Assembly (NCBI GenBank): GCA_018242445.1
Contig: JAFEBW010000025.1
Coordinates: 1-64,000 of the forward strand
DNA: 64,000 nucleotides
From: Pseudomonadota bacterium
GTDB taxonomy: Bacteria > Pseudomonadota > Gammaproteobacteria > Xanthomonadales > Xanthomonadaceae
Direction: 5' to 3'
Position 1 is the stretch's first letter, and each line of letters opens with the position of its first letter. Shown here one piece after another: positions 1-10,285 of this stretch. The position numbers were made by a program, and so were the translations under genes. The notes beneath the pieces were generated by a model. The model ran no database searches and had not been told where the DNA came from. It saw only the letters and a list, made by a program, of their open reading frames with translations.

Positions 1-141
1 CTCGGCAGTCAGCAATATAGGCAACACTTGGATGCCTGCAGAACGACCGGATCAGGTCGGGGCGCGCCGCCATATCGGCGAGTTGGGACTCGATGCGATC
101 CTCCAGATGTTCACCCGCGCGCAGCAGCCGCAGCAGCCGCC
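1..141 (-). other. Open frame of unknown identity at the left edge, abutting the array
   Basis: Read on the minus strand, one frame is open from the array edge to the window edge (47 codons, for example ...GEHLEDRIESQLADMAARPD...), with a possible ATG at 73. The composition looks coding, but GC-rich DNA often gives open frames by chance and I recognise no family. A CAG/CCG-rich stretch (121-141) touches the first repeat. It could be the beginning of a neighbouring gene, or a gene cut by growth of the array. Confidence 0.2.
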
Positions 142-3100
142 GCTTCAATGAGGCCGAGGCCAATTGGCCTCGGAAATCGATCTACAAGGCCATCCAAGGC
201 TCGATGTTCCTGTCGCTTCAATGAGGCCGAGGCCAATTGGCCTCGGAAATATAAGGCGCTGCCAAAGCCTGAGCCGAAGATTGAGCCGCTTCAATGAGGC
301 CGAGGCCAATTGGCCTCGGAAATGTACCGGGGGTGATCGAAGACGGTGTGGTGGTCTCTGCTTCAATGAGGCCGAGGCCAATTGGCCTCGGAAATTTTGG
401 GCTTCCTCGACCCAGCAGCGGTCGACGCCCTCGCTTCAATGAGGCCGAGGCCAATTGGCCTCGGAAATAGAAACCCATCGTCAGCGTGATCGTAGCGAAA
501 GGTCCGCTTCAATGAGGCCGAGGCCAATTGGCCTCGGAAATGACATAAGGGCAAGATACGCCCAGAGAATCACCGCGCTTCAATGAGGCCGAGGCCAATT
601 GGCCTCGGAAATTGCTCTAAGACGTGAGCGAAGGAGCGCGTTGAATGCCGCTTCAATGAGGCCGAGGCCAATTGGCCTCGGAAATGCGCTGCCGGCGTGT
701 CAGCGGCCGAAGCCACGGCGGCGCTTCAATGAGGCCGAGGCCAATTGGCCTCGGAAATGCAACGGTATGCTACATAATATTCGCTGGATGGTAGCGCTTC
801 AATGAGGCCGAGGCCAATTGGCCTCGGAAATGAAATTATAGGCGTCGTCATCGCATACGATACCGTCGCTTCAATGAGGCCGAGGCCAATTGGCCTCGGA
901 AATGCCGATGAGCGCGAGGAGTACAATGCGTTTGTCTCGGCTTCAATGAGGCCGAGGCCAATTGGCCTCGGAAATCAGATCGTATTCCGCCGCAACGGCC
1001 AATACGCCGCCTGGCTTCAATGAGGCCGAGGCCAATTGGCCTCGGAAATCGCGAGATGCGCATGGTGCAGAACACTAGCGAGCTTGCTTCAATGAGGCCG
1101 AGGCCAATTGGCCTCGGAAATCGGGTTAACGACTTGCGCCTGCGAGTATGGGAACGAAGCTTCAATGAGGCCGAGGCCAATTGGCCTCGGAAATGCCATA
1201 TTTGACCTTGCGCGATACCCACAAAACCAAATGCTTCAATGAGGCCGAGGCCAATTGGCCTCGGAAATTATTGCAGCCCAATGAATATGTACTTGAAGAA
1301 ACCTGGCTTCAATGAGGCCGAGGCCAATTGGCCTCGGAAATTCGAATGCGCCGCCACCAGCCAGCGCCAGTAACTGCGGCTTCAATGAGGCCGAGGCCAA
1401 TTGGCCTCGGAAATCGCCGTCACAAGCGGGCGATCCTCGCGGAGATGGCGCAGGCTTCAATGAGGCCGAGGCCAATTGGCCTCGGAAATTCCGGCGTGCC
1501 TGACTTGCTCCAATAGTTCATCGCGGCTTCAATGAGGCCGAGGCCAATTGGCCTCGGAAATGAGGGGATGGCATGCCGCCGTTGTCCCTTACCGATGCGC
1601 TTCAATGAGGCCGAGGCCAATTGGCCTCGGAAATGTCGAAAATGGATTATGACGAAATAGAAATACGATGGCTTCAATGAGGCCGAGGCCAATTGGCCTC
1701 GGAAATCGTCTCCCCAAAACTGAACATATTCAATGCCATCGTGCTTCAATGAGGCCGAGGCCAATTGGCCTCGGAAATCTCGGTTTGATAGAGGGCCAAA
1801 CTATTTCTGGCAAACCGCTTCAATGAGGCCGAGGCCAATTGGCCTCGGAAATGGTCATCGCGTTCACTGCACGTCGCCCTGTTCCCAACGCTTCAATGAG
1901 GCCGAGGCCAATTGGCCTCGGAAATCAGTCGCGCGCAGCCCATTACTACGCAATTGTACGGGCTTCAATGAGGCCGAGGCCAATTGGCCTCGGAAATTGT
2001 CCAACGGAATAATCTTCCGTTCGCGCCTGTTCAGCTTCAATGAGGCCGAGGCCAATTGGCCTCGGAAATCGGCATAATTCTGCTGCCACCGGACGGAACG
2101 GAGAAGCTTCAATGAGGCCGAGGCCAATTGGCCTCGGAAATTCGCTCATGGGAGTCTCCAGTGGTGGAATCCAGCGGGCTTCAATGAGGCCGAGGCCAAT
2201 TGGCCTCGGAAATGGTGTCTGCGCAGTGGGCGGACGAGCGCGCGCGGTAGCTTCAATGAGGCCGAGGCCAATTGGCCTCGGAAATCGATCCCACCGTTCC
2301 CTTACGACCACAAGGACGACGCTTCAATGAGGCCGAGGCCAATTGGCCTCGGAAATCGTCGCCCGCCGATGCACTGCCGCGCTCGCGGTTGCCGCTTCAA
2401 TGAGGCCGAGGCCAATTGGCCTCGGAAATCGTGCCCCATCGCGCGCCAGAGCCGGTTCATGCGGCCGCTTCAATGAGGCCGAGGCCAATTGGCCTCGGAA
2501 ATACGCGCGAGGCAGTCGATACGCTCGTGTCGATTCTGCTTCAATGAGGCCGAGGCCAATTGGCCTCGGAAATGTCGGGAAGATGCCATCGCCGCGAAGA
2601 TCGGCGACGCTTCAATGAGGCCGAGGCCAATTGGCCTCGGAAATGAGAAAACTGGAGAATCAGCCATGAAAGCACTATACGCTTCAATGAGGCCGAGGCC
2701 AATTGGCCTCGGAAATAGCATCGAAGGCTCTTTCGAGATGCGACCGGAGGTGCTGGCTTCAATGAGGCCGAGGCCAATTGGCCTCGGAAATTGCGCGAGG
2801 CCCACGGCGCGCCGCGCGAGTTCGCCGGGCTTCAATGAGGCCGAGGCCAATTGGCCTCGGAAATTCCACCAGGCGCAGTGAAGTACAGCTGGTACCTATT
2901 CATGCTTCAATGAGGCCGAGGCCAATTGGCCTCGGAAATACGATTTGAGGTCGGACGGATTCACGCGCAGGCCCGCTTCAATGAGGCCGAGGCCAATTGG
3001 CCTCGGAAATAAATGGTAGACGCAACAGACTTAAAATCTGTCGGTTTGCTTCAATGAGGCCGAGGCCAATTGGCCTCGGAAATGAGCTCGAAACCGATGA

Positions 3101-4613
3101 GACCTATCAGCGATTCGTCGGCTTCAATGAGGCCGAGGCCAATTGGCCTCGGAAATCTGTAGCATCATGTCGCACCGCGTCGGACGCCGTCGTGCTTCAA
3201 TGAGGCCGAGGCCAATTGGCCTCGGAAATCTGCGTAGATACCCACGTGCCGTAGCACTGCAGCCAAGCTTCAATGAGGCCGAGGCCAATTGGCCTCGGAA
3301 ATCGTGCCGAGGTTCTGGCTTGGTTGCGTGCTGCCGAAGCTTCAATGAGGCCGAGGCCAATTGGCCTCGGAAATCGTGGAGGCGTGTTGCGCGTGCCGCA
3401 CGAGCCGAGGCTTCAATGAGGCCGAGGCCAATTGGCCTCGGAAATTAGTGTTAGTGATAAACTTGATTCTTCTGCATCGTCTGCTTCAATGAGGCCGAGG
3501 CCAATTGGCCTCGGAAATCCATGCTTGACATTACGGATGTTTTGCGGCAGGTTGGCTTCAATGAGGCCGAGGCCAATTGGCCTCGGAAATATGCACAGTG
3601 CAAGGGGAACGGTAGCACGATTAACGAGCTTCAATGAGGCCGAGGCCAATTGGCCTCGGAAATTCCGAGAGCGTTTCCGTCATCGCCATCGGGTTGGGCA
3701 GGCTTCAATGAGGCCGAGGCCAATTGGCCTCGGAAATCACCGTTGAAAGGTCGATCATCGGCAGGTTAGCCGAGCTTCAATGAGGCCGAGGCCAATTGGC
3801 CTCGGAAATCGATTAGCACCGCGTTTACTTACGGAACCGTTGCTATGCTTCAATGAGGCCGAGGCCAATTGGCCTCGGAAATTCCCGTATTGAATGCTAG
3901 TAAAATCTCATCATCACTGCTTCAATGAGGCCGAGGCCAATTGGCCTCGGAAATCGGGCAAGCATCCATCCGATTCTGCCGTTATATCAGCGCTTCAATG
4001 AGGCCGAGGCCAATTGGCCTCGGAAATTTAGCAGCGGGCTTTACATGACGAAAAAGCTCCCAGTGCGCTTCAATGAGGCCGAGGCCAATTGGCCTCGGAA
4101 ATTTACCTTGTCCCCGCAGCCGGTCAAACGCATTGCGTTGCTTCAATGAGGCCGAGGCCAATTGGCCTCGGAAATTTGCCGAGGAGGTAAATGTAGTTCA
4201 GATCGGCACCGTTGCTTCAATGAGGCCGAGGCCAATTGGCCTCGGAAATAACGGCTCCTGTAGCGTCGCCTGCATCGTCACAATAGCTTCAATGAGGCCG
4301 AGGCCAATTGGCCTCGGAAATGACAGCGCAAAGGTGACGGCGCAAAGAGTGACCAGTTGCTTCAATGAGGCCGAGGCCAATTGGCCTCGGAAATTTTTCT
4401 TTGGCGACATAATCGCGCGCGCGGACTAATTGCTTCAATGAGGCCGAGGCCAATTGGCCTCGGAAATGCATGATTGATTACACGCCAATCCCTGTTAATA
4501 GTGGCTTCAATGAGGCCGAGGCCAATTGGCCTCGGAAATTTCAGAAGCGTATCGATCAACTGACCAAGGAACGGAAGGCTTCAATGAGGCCGAGGCCAAT
4601 TGGCCTCGGAAAT
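142..4613 (-). CRISPR. CRISPR array, 62 repeats and 61 spacers, type I-G
   Basis: I count 62 copies of a 36-nt repeat, at 142, 215, 288, 360 ... 4432, 4504 and 4578, with 61 spacers of 35-39 nt. All copies look identical, including both terminal ones. Repeat positions 13-32 are a perfect palindrome, CCGAGGCCAATTGGCCTCGG, which as RNA gives an 8-bp stem with an AAUU loop. Read on the minus strand the repeat ends in ATTGAAGC, the usual 3' end that becomes the crRNA 5' handle. The array is therefore read leftward, in the same direction as the cas genes, with the leader at the right (4614-4842) and the newest spacers next to cas2. GAGGCC occurs twice in tandem within the repeat (positions 9-20), so a second hairpin register with a 10-nt loop is possible. 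Confidence 0.98.
3011..3047 (+). other. Spacer containing part of a tRNA-Leu(UAA) gene
   Basis: Read on the plus strand, this 37-nt spacer contains the D-loop end GGTAGACGCA typical of leucine tRNAs. It then has a complete anticodon arm, ACAGA-CTTAAAA-TCTGT (5-bp stem, 7-nt loop, anticodon TAA), and the start of a variable arm. It is a captured protospacer and not a working tRNA gene. It is the 22nd spacer from the leader end. The source could be a phage-borne tRNA, a tRNA-integrated element or the host's own gene. Confidence 0.85.
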
Positions 4614-4842
4614 AGTTCTGCTGCAAGTCCTTGGCGGCCAAGACGAAAACATCCGGATTTGCGAGCGCTCGGCATGCGCTTGTCCCATGAGCCTCCCTTG
4701 GCTGGTGTGTCTTCGCAGGATGCGCCTGCATCTGCCTGATTGGCAAGGAACGTTTCATCGCGAGCGCTGCCCGGGGTAACGGCAGCCATGGAGCGCTCGC
4801 ACGCCGATGGCAAAGAAAAACCCGCAGGCCTTGCCGCGCACG
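4614..4842 (-). promoter_or_regulatory. CRISPR leader between cas2 and the array
   Basis: This is 229 bp without a convincing gene, between the cas2 stop and the leader-proximal repeat. It is inferred to be the leader because the repeat orientation puts transcription leftward from here. The heptamer GAGCGCT occurs three times (4663, 4763, 4791). A T-rich run is present on the minus strand near 4811-4820. No promoter could be assigned with confidence. Confidence 0.6.
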
Positions 4843-5133
4843 TTACACGATCACCGGTTGCCGCGCCGCCGGCTCGAAGCGCTCGCCGAGGCTGACCACG
4901 CGCGGTTTCACCTTGTCCGCGGGGCCCAGGTCGATCACCAGCAGGGCATCGTCGCCGTGCTTGATCATGCCATCGAGCAGGGCGATCAACTCGGCGTGGC
5001 GGCGGCGGCTGAGCCGGCACTGGAACACCGACAACTGCAACCAGTCGCCGAAGCCTTTCATCAGCTTGAAGATGCGCCGCCATCGCTTGTCGTCGCGGAT
5101 GTCGTAGGTGACCAGATACACATGTTCGTCCAT
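4843..5133 (-). CDS. cas2: CRISPR-associated protein Cas2
   Basis: Cas2 is the small ferredoxin-fold subunit that pairs with Cas1 to form the integrase that adds spacers. The 96-residue length is normal. The N-terminus (MDEHVYLVTYDIRDDKRWRR) carries the typical strand with the conserved Asp (YDI), followed by the FKLMKGFGDWLQLSVFQC segment usual in Cas2. The start lies 21 bp after the cas4-cas1 stop, so both are probably on one transcript. It is the last cas gene before the leader, the normal place for an adaptation gene. Confidence 0.95.
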   Translation of the reverse strand: MDEHVYLVTYDIRDDKRWRRIFKLMKGFGDWLQLSVFQCRLSRRRHAELIALLDGMIKHGDDALLVIDLGPADKVKPRVVSLGERFEPAARQPVIV

Positions 5134-5154
5134 CGGCGTCTCCGGGGATGAGAA

Positions 5155-6885
<1,731 letters not shown>

Positions 6886-6965
6886 GGCGCATATTCCGCC
6901 AGTTATTGCCGTTTTTGCAAAATGTGCGGCGGTGACCAAGGCCATGGCCATCAGTGGATCTATGT

Positions 6966-7007
6966 CCAGCAAGATATCCATGTAAATATCATGTGATATC
7001 CTGCTGG
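6966..7007. promoter_or_regulatory. 42-bp imperfect palindrome, probable VapB(C) operator
   Basis: Outer arms CCAGCAAGATATC (6966-6978) and GATATCCTGCTGG (6995-7007) are complementary except for one base. Inside lie two CATG boxes and the smaller inverted repeat ATATCA-TG-TGATAT (6986-6999). It ends one base before the vapB start codon. Ribbon-helix-helix antitoxins typically bind such sites to repress their own operon. The divergent cas4-cas1 start is only 81 bp away, so binding here could also affect the adaptation genes (inference). Confidence 0.7.
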
Positions 7008-7008
7008 C

Positions 7009-7254
7009 ATGACCAAAACGCTCATCAATCTCGACGCGGACGACAAGGCTTGGCTGGATCGCGAGGCCAAACGCCAGCACCTGCCGATGACTGAACTGGT
7101 GCGGCAAGCGGTGCGCAGCTACCGCCTGCGCGAGCAGACCGGCCGCAAACCGTCGTTGGCCATCGTGCTGCAACGCACCTCGGGGCTGTGGAAGCACGGC
7201 GATGGCTTGGATTGGCAAGATCGCCTGCGCGACGAGTGGCAGCGCGAGGCGTGA
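7009..7254 (+). CDS. vapB: VapB-type ribbon-helix-helix antitoxin
   Basis: The 81-residue protein begins with a ribbon-helix-helix DNA-binding segment (MTKTLINLDADDKAWLDREA). A C-terminal tail rich in Trp, Asp and Arg (GLWKHGDGLDWQDRLRDEW) follows, which in VapB proteins wraps the toxin. It is expected to neutralise the PIN toxin encoded next and to repress the operon. The vapC GTG start overlaps its stop by four bases, indicating coupled translation. It lies on the strand opposite to all the cas genes, between csb2 and cas4-cas1, and starts one base after a 42-bp palindrome. Confidence 0.85.
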   Translation: MTKTLINLDADDKAWLDREAKRQHLPMTELVRQAVRSYRLREQTGRKPSLAIVLQRTSGLWKHGDGLDWQDRLRDEWQREA

Positions 7255-7619
7255 AATACCTGCTCGACTCGGTCATCGTGATCGATCATCTCAATGGCAT
7301 TGTCGATGCCACCGATTTTCTCGCCGCGCACGGCAAGACCAGCGCCATTTCCGTCATCACCCGAGCCGAGGTGCTGGCCGGATTCGACGACGACCAAACG
7401 ACCCTCGCGATGGAGTTGCTCGACCTGTTCCCGGCCCTGCCCATCACCCGCGAAATCGCCGACTTTGCCGCCCGCCTGCGTCGCAGCGAACGCTGGAAGC
7501 TGCCGGACGCGCTGCAGGCTGCGGTGGCAATGCAGCACTCACTGATCTTGGCGACGCGCAACACGCGCGATTTCCATGACGGCAAGACGTTGCGGGTGGT
7601 GGTGCCGTATGGGTTGTGA
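7251..7619 (+). CDS. vapC: VapC-type PIN-domain ribonuclease toxin
   Basis: The 122-residue PIN-domain protein has the acidic metal-binding set D6 (YLLDSVIVID), E40 (TRAEVLAGF), D86 (LPDALQAAVA) and D107 (NTRDFHD). VapC toxins cut RNA, often tRNA, when the antitoxin is lost. The GTG start at 7251 overlaps the vapB stop; reading further upstream would run into vapB in another frame. It converges on csb2, with nine bases between the two stops. The reading frame is intact, so the module looks functional. Confidence 0.87.
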   Translation: MKYLLDSVIVIDHLNGIVDATDFLAAHGKTSAISVITRAEVLAGFDDDQTTLAMELLDLFPALPITREIADFAARLRRSERWKLPDALQAAVAMQHSLILATRNTRDFHDGKTLRVVVPYGL

Positions 7620-7628
7620 GCCGCTACC

Positions 7629-9137
7629 TCACATCGGTGCAAACAGCCCCAAGCCAAAGCTGCTCGAATGGCCGAGCCTGATCGGCCCGGCGGCGGCGGC
7701 CGTGAAACGAAGCCGGATCATCTGTCCGCGACGGGCCCCGATCGATGCGCGCCTTTGCGCCTCCCGCTTGGCGACATGCACGGCTACCCAGACCGGGGCA
7801 CCCATGGGATCCACATCCACATCCAGCATGATTCCGCGTTGCGATAGCTCGCGGCGAATCTGGTTGATCAAGGATTCGGACTCGCGCTCCTTGCCCCCAC
7901 GAAGGTGATGCCGCGAAGGAACGTATGGCGTCACCGACTCCCAGACCTTCGACGAACGACCATCGAAACCCGGCGGCGGCGGAATCGCTCGATCGAGAGG
8001 GACGAGACGCACCTTCCACTCGTCCGATTTCGAACCAGCCGCTGCCCATGACACGTCGCGCGCGGCTGCGAGCAAGATGGCCTCCTGCTCGTCGGCATCG
8101 AATGCGTGGGAGCCACGCCAGACCAGCAGGCGCGTCGGCTGGCCGTCTTCGCACCAGGCCAGGAATTCCGCATGCCGGCGCTGCTTGTCTGGCTCACCAT
8201 CCCCACCCTTCCCGTTCATGCCCTTGATGGACTCGCGATCCACGAAACTGGCGTTAGCCCAGCTCGTCGCCCTGCCGTTCGATTTGATTGCTAGCAACTC
8301 CCGGAGCACGGCACCGCGAAAACGCGATGTGAGCCGCACGATCGCTCGCATTTCGGGCGCGACGTTCCAGCCGATGGCGAACTGCATCAGGTGGCAGTCG
8401 GAGCGAGGCTCTGGAACGCGACGACGCTCCCGGGCTGCGGGTCGCTCGGGCCGCACCGCGTACAGCCACTGCGCTCCTGGGGGAACGGCTCGCTTCACTG
8501 CCTCGGGGTTGTCGGTGGTGCGCTCGATGTCCTCGCGCGTGGCCGTGTCGAGCGGCGACAGTATGGGCGCAGCGCCTGACCCGCGCTTGTTAGCGAGCGT
8601 GCAGTTGACTTGAGGAACCTCGGCTGACACGTCGGCTACACGTATGCGTGTGAGCGTCTCGGCGCGCCCGAGGTAGGTCATGCGTTCCAGGCACTGGCCG
8701 AGCAGTACGCGAAGGTCGTCGGTCCAGTCATCGCCTTCGAGGAACCACCACACGGGCTCCCCCGGCGGGACGCACCAGTAGTTGTCCTGCACGAGGCTCG
8801 TGCCGTAGCTGCGCATCCCTGCCTTCTTCTTCTCGGCGGGGCGCCAACCGAACTCGGTCGGGTGGTACTGCCTGAGCGGGCTTCCCTTCCTTGCATTGGG
8901 GGGCAGATGGAACGCGTAGGTGCTCCTGCACAAGGCGGCCTGCAGCCTTTCGAGTTGCGAAACGTCGGGTTCAGGCGAAGCTTCGCGCGCCCACTGGTAC
9001 CAGCGTGCGGTCACCGCGCGCACCAGACGCCACGGGCTCGGCGGCCACTCCCCGTGCGGATCGTCGTAGGGGTTCACGCGCCACGGCGTGGCGTGGAAGC
9101 GCCCGAGCGGGAACTCTTGTCGGAGGATGAGTTTCAT
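7629..9137 (-). CDS. csb2: Csb2, Cas5-Cas6 fusion of the type I-G effector
   Basis: The 502-residue protein of the Csb2 (GSU0054) family combines a Cas5-like and a Cas6-like RAMP domain. It is expected to cut the pre-crRNA at the repeat hairpin and hold the crRNA 5' handle. The N-terminus (MKLILRQEFPLGRFHATPWR) matches the start of the family. The C-terminus ends in a glycine-rich RAMP loop, GPIRLGHSSSFGLGLF. Its ATG overlaps the csb1 stop by four bases (ATGA), so it is translated as part of the effector operon. It is the last gene before the inserted vapBC. The residue that cuts RNA cannot be assigned by eye. Confidence 0.88.
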   Translation of the reverse strand: MKLILRQEFPLGRFHATPWRVNPYDDPHGEWPPSPWRLVRAVTARWYQWAREASPEPDVSQLERLQAALCRSTYAFHLPPNARKGSPLRQYHPTEFGWRPAEKKKAGMRSYGTSLVQDNYWCVPPGEPVWWFLEGDDWTDDLRVLLGQCLERMTYLGRAETLTRIRVADVSAEVPQVNCTLANKRGSGAAPILSPLDTATREDIERTTDNPEAVKRAVPPGAQWLYAVRPERPAARERRRVPEPRSDCHLMQFAIGWNVAPEMRAIVRLTSRFRGAVLRELLAIKSNGRATSWANASFVDRESIKGMNGKGGDGEPDKQRRHAEFLAWCEDGQPTRLLVWRGSHAFDADEQEAILLAAARDVSWAAAGSKSDEWKVRLVPLDRAIPPPPGFDGRSSKVWESVTPYVPSRHHLRGGKERESESLINQIRRELSQRGIMLDVDVDPMGAPVWVAVHVAKREAQRRASIGARRGQMIRLRFTAAAAGPIRLGHSSSFGLGLFAPM

Positions 9138-10285
9138 TCCTCGGTCTCTTCCACGCCCTCGTTTTCGTCGCTGCCGCTCTGCGCCTCTGCCGGACCTTCT
9201 CGATACAGTTCCTCGCGCGGCCAGAACACGTCGGTGACGATGGGCGGGATCGGCTTGTCGTCAGCGCTCTTCTCGCTCCTAAAGGAGGCGCCTTTGATCG
9301 CCTGCGCAATGTCGACCTCGAGCTCGACTTCATCGGCGCCGCTCTTCAGCGTCGTGTTGCGGAGGTGGCAGCCGGAGCGGAAGCGGAAGGGCGACGCGAG
9401 GAGCTGCTGGACCTTCCAGAGCGCGAGTGCGACGAGGAACTCCTGCTGCTTCTCGGAGAGGCCGAGTTGCTTGCTGTCCTTCGTGCGCCCGAACGAACGA
9501 ATGAGGCTGACGTCGATGACGAAGGTGGCGCGGATCGACTCGGCGGTCGCGTCATCGACCGCGAAGATGGGCTGCCCAGAGGTCGTCTTGCCGAGCCGGT
9601 CGAACTTCACGCCGGACCGATCGACACGCCCAGCGCCGAAAGCCTCGAGGTGCGCCGTCAGGGCGCGGGGGATCTTGATTTGCCACTGAGGGAAGAGCAC
9701 GCCGTGAACGAGCGAGTTCGGATCGATCTCGAAGATGCCCTTGAACACGTCCCACCACTTCTCCGACGGCGGGTGCGCCTTCGAGCTTCCGGGCAAGACG
9801 ATGCCGAACTTGGCGACGAGGTCGGCCTCGAACTTGCCGTCCCCCTTCGAGCCATCGGGCTTCAGCGCAGCGCCATCCAGAAAGTAGGACGAAGCGATGC
9901 GGTGGCCCTCGGTGAGGCTCGTGACGATGGTCTCGCGCTTGTCGCTCGGGAGCTTGTCGTTCTCGAGAGCACCCGTAACGCAGCGGATGTAGGGCATGCC
10001 GCTGAGCTCATCGACAAGGTCGAGATCGTGGGCACCGCGCTGGCAGACCGTCTCGAGATGGTTGGCCATGCTCGCCGCACTGTCGACGATGCAGACGTTC
10101 TCGGTGCTGCCGTCCTTGCGCGGGGCCTTGTAGATGACGTGGCCAATCTCGGGGAACCCGGCGGGCTGGAACCGATCGCCGGCGATCGGCTCGAGCGTCG
10201 CGGTCAGGACGAGCGGCGACTCCCCCTTCAACACGTCGGTGGGAGTGAGCTTCTTCGGGGGACTCTTCTTCTCTGCGTCAGACAT
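9134..10285 (-). CDS. csb1: Csb1, Cas7-like backbone subunit of the type I-G effector
   Basis: The 383-residue protein is of the Csb1 (GSU0053) family, the Cas7 equivalent that coats the crRNA. It is recognised from gene order and from the segment LVLTATLEPIAGDRFQPAGF followed by VDSAASMANHLE, typical of the family. The start at 10285 has a strong GAGGAG ribosome site nine bases upstream, located inside the end of csx17 (8-nt overlap). The stop overlaps csb2. The last 25 residues are very acidic (DENEGVEETEE). Cas7 is needed in many copies per complex, which fits its good ribosome site. Confidence 0.88.
   Translation of the reverse strand: MSDAEKKSPPKKLTPTDVLKGESPLVLTATLEPIAGDRFQPAGFPEIGHVIYKAPRKDGSTENVCIVDSAASMANHLETVCQRGAHDLDLVDELSGMPYIRCVTGALENDKLPSDKRETIVTSLTEGHRIASSYFLDGAALKPDGSKGDGKFEADLVAKFGIVLPGSSKAHPPSEKWWDVFKGIFEIDPNSLVHGVLFPQWQIKIPRALTAHLEAFGAGRVDRSGVKFDRLGKTTSGQPIFAVDDATAESIRATFVIDVSLIRSFGRTKDSKQLGLSEKQQEFLVALALWKVQQLLASPFRFRSGCHLRNTTLKSGADEVELEVDIAQAIKGASFRSEKSADDKPIPPIVTDVFWPREELYREGPAEAQSGSDENEGVEETEE

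Noticed and set aside
3011..3047. A tRNA-Leu gene
   Set aside because: Only the D-loop end and the anticodon arm are present; acceptor and T arms are missing because it is a spacer.
142..4613. Many overlapping short open frames inside the array with recurring peptides such as RPRPIGLGN and FNEAEANWPRK
   Set aside because: They are translations of the repeat itself and have no independent coding support.
4802..4842. A terminator after cas2 on the minus strand
   Set aside because: A GTTTTTC run exists, but no stable stem precedes it.
6886..6965. A degenerate CRISPR repeat that could form a CreTA-like guide near vapBC
   Set aside because: I found GGCCATGGCC and other short palindromes, but nothing that aligns with the 36-nt repeat or its ATTGAAGC end.
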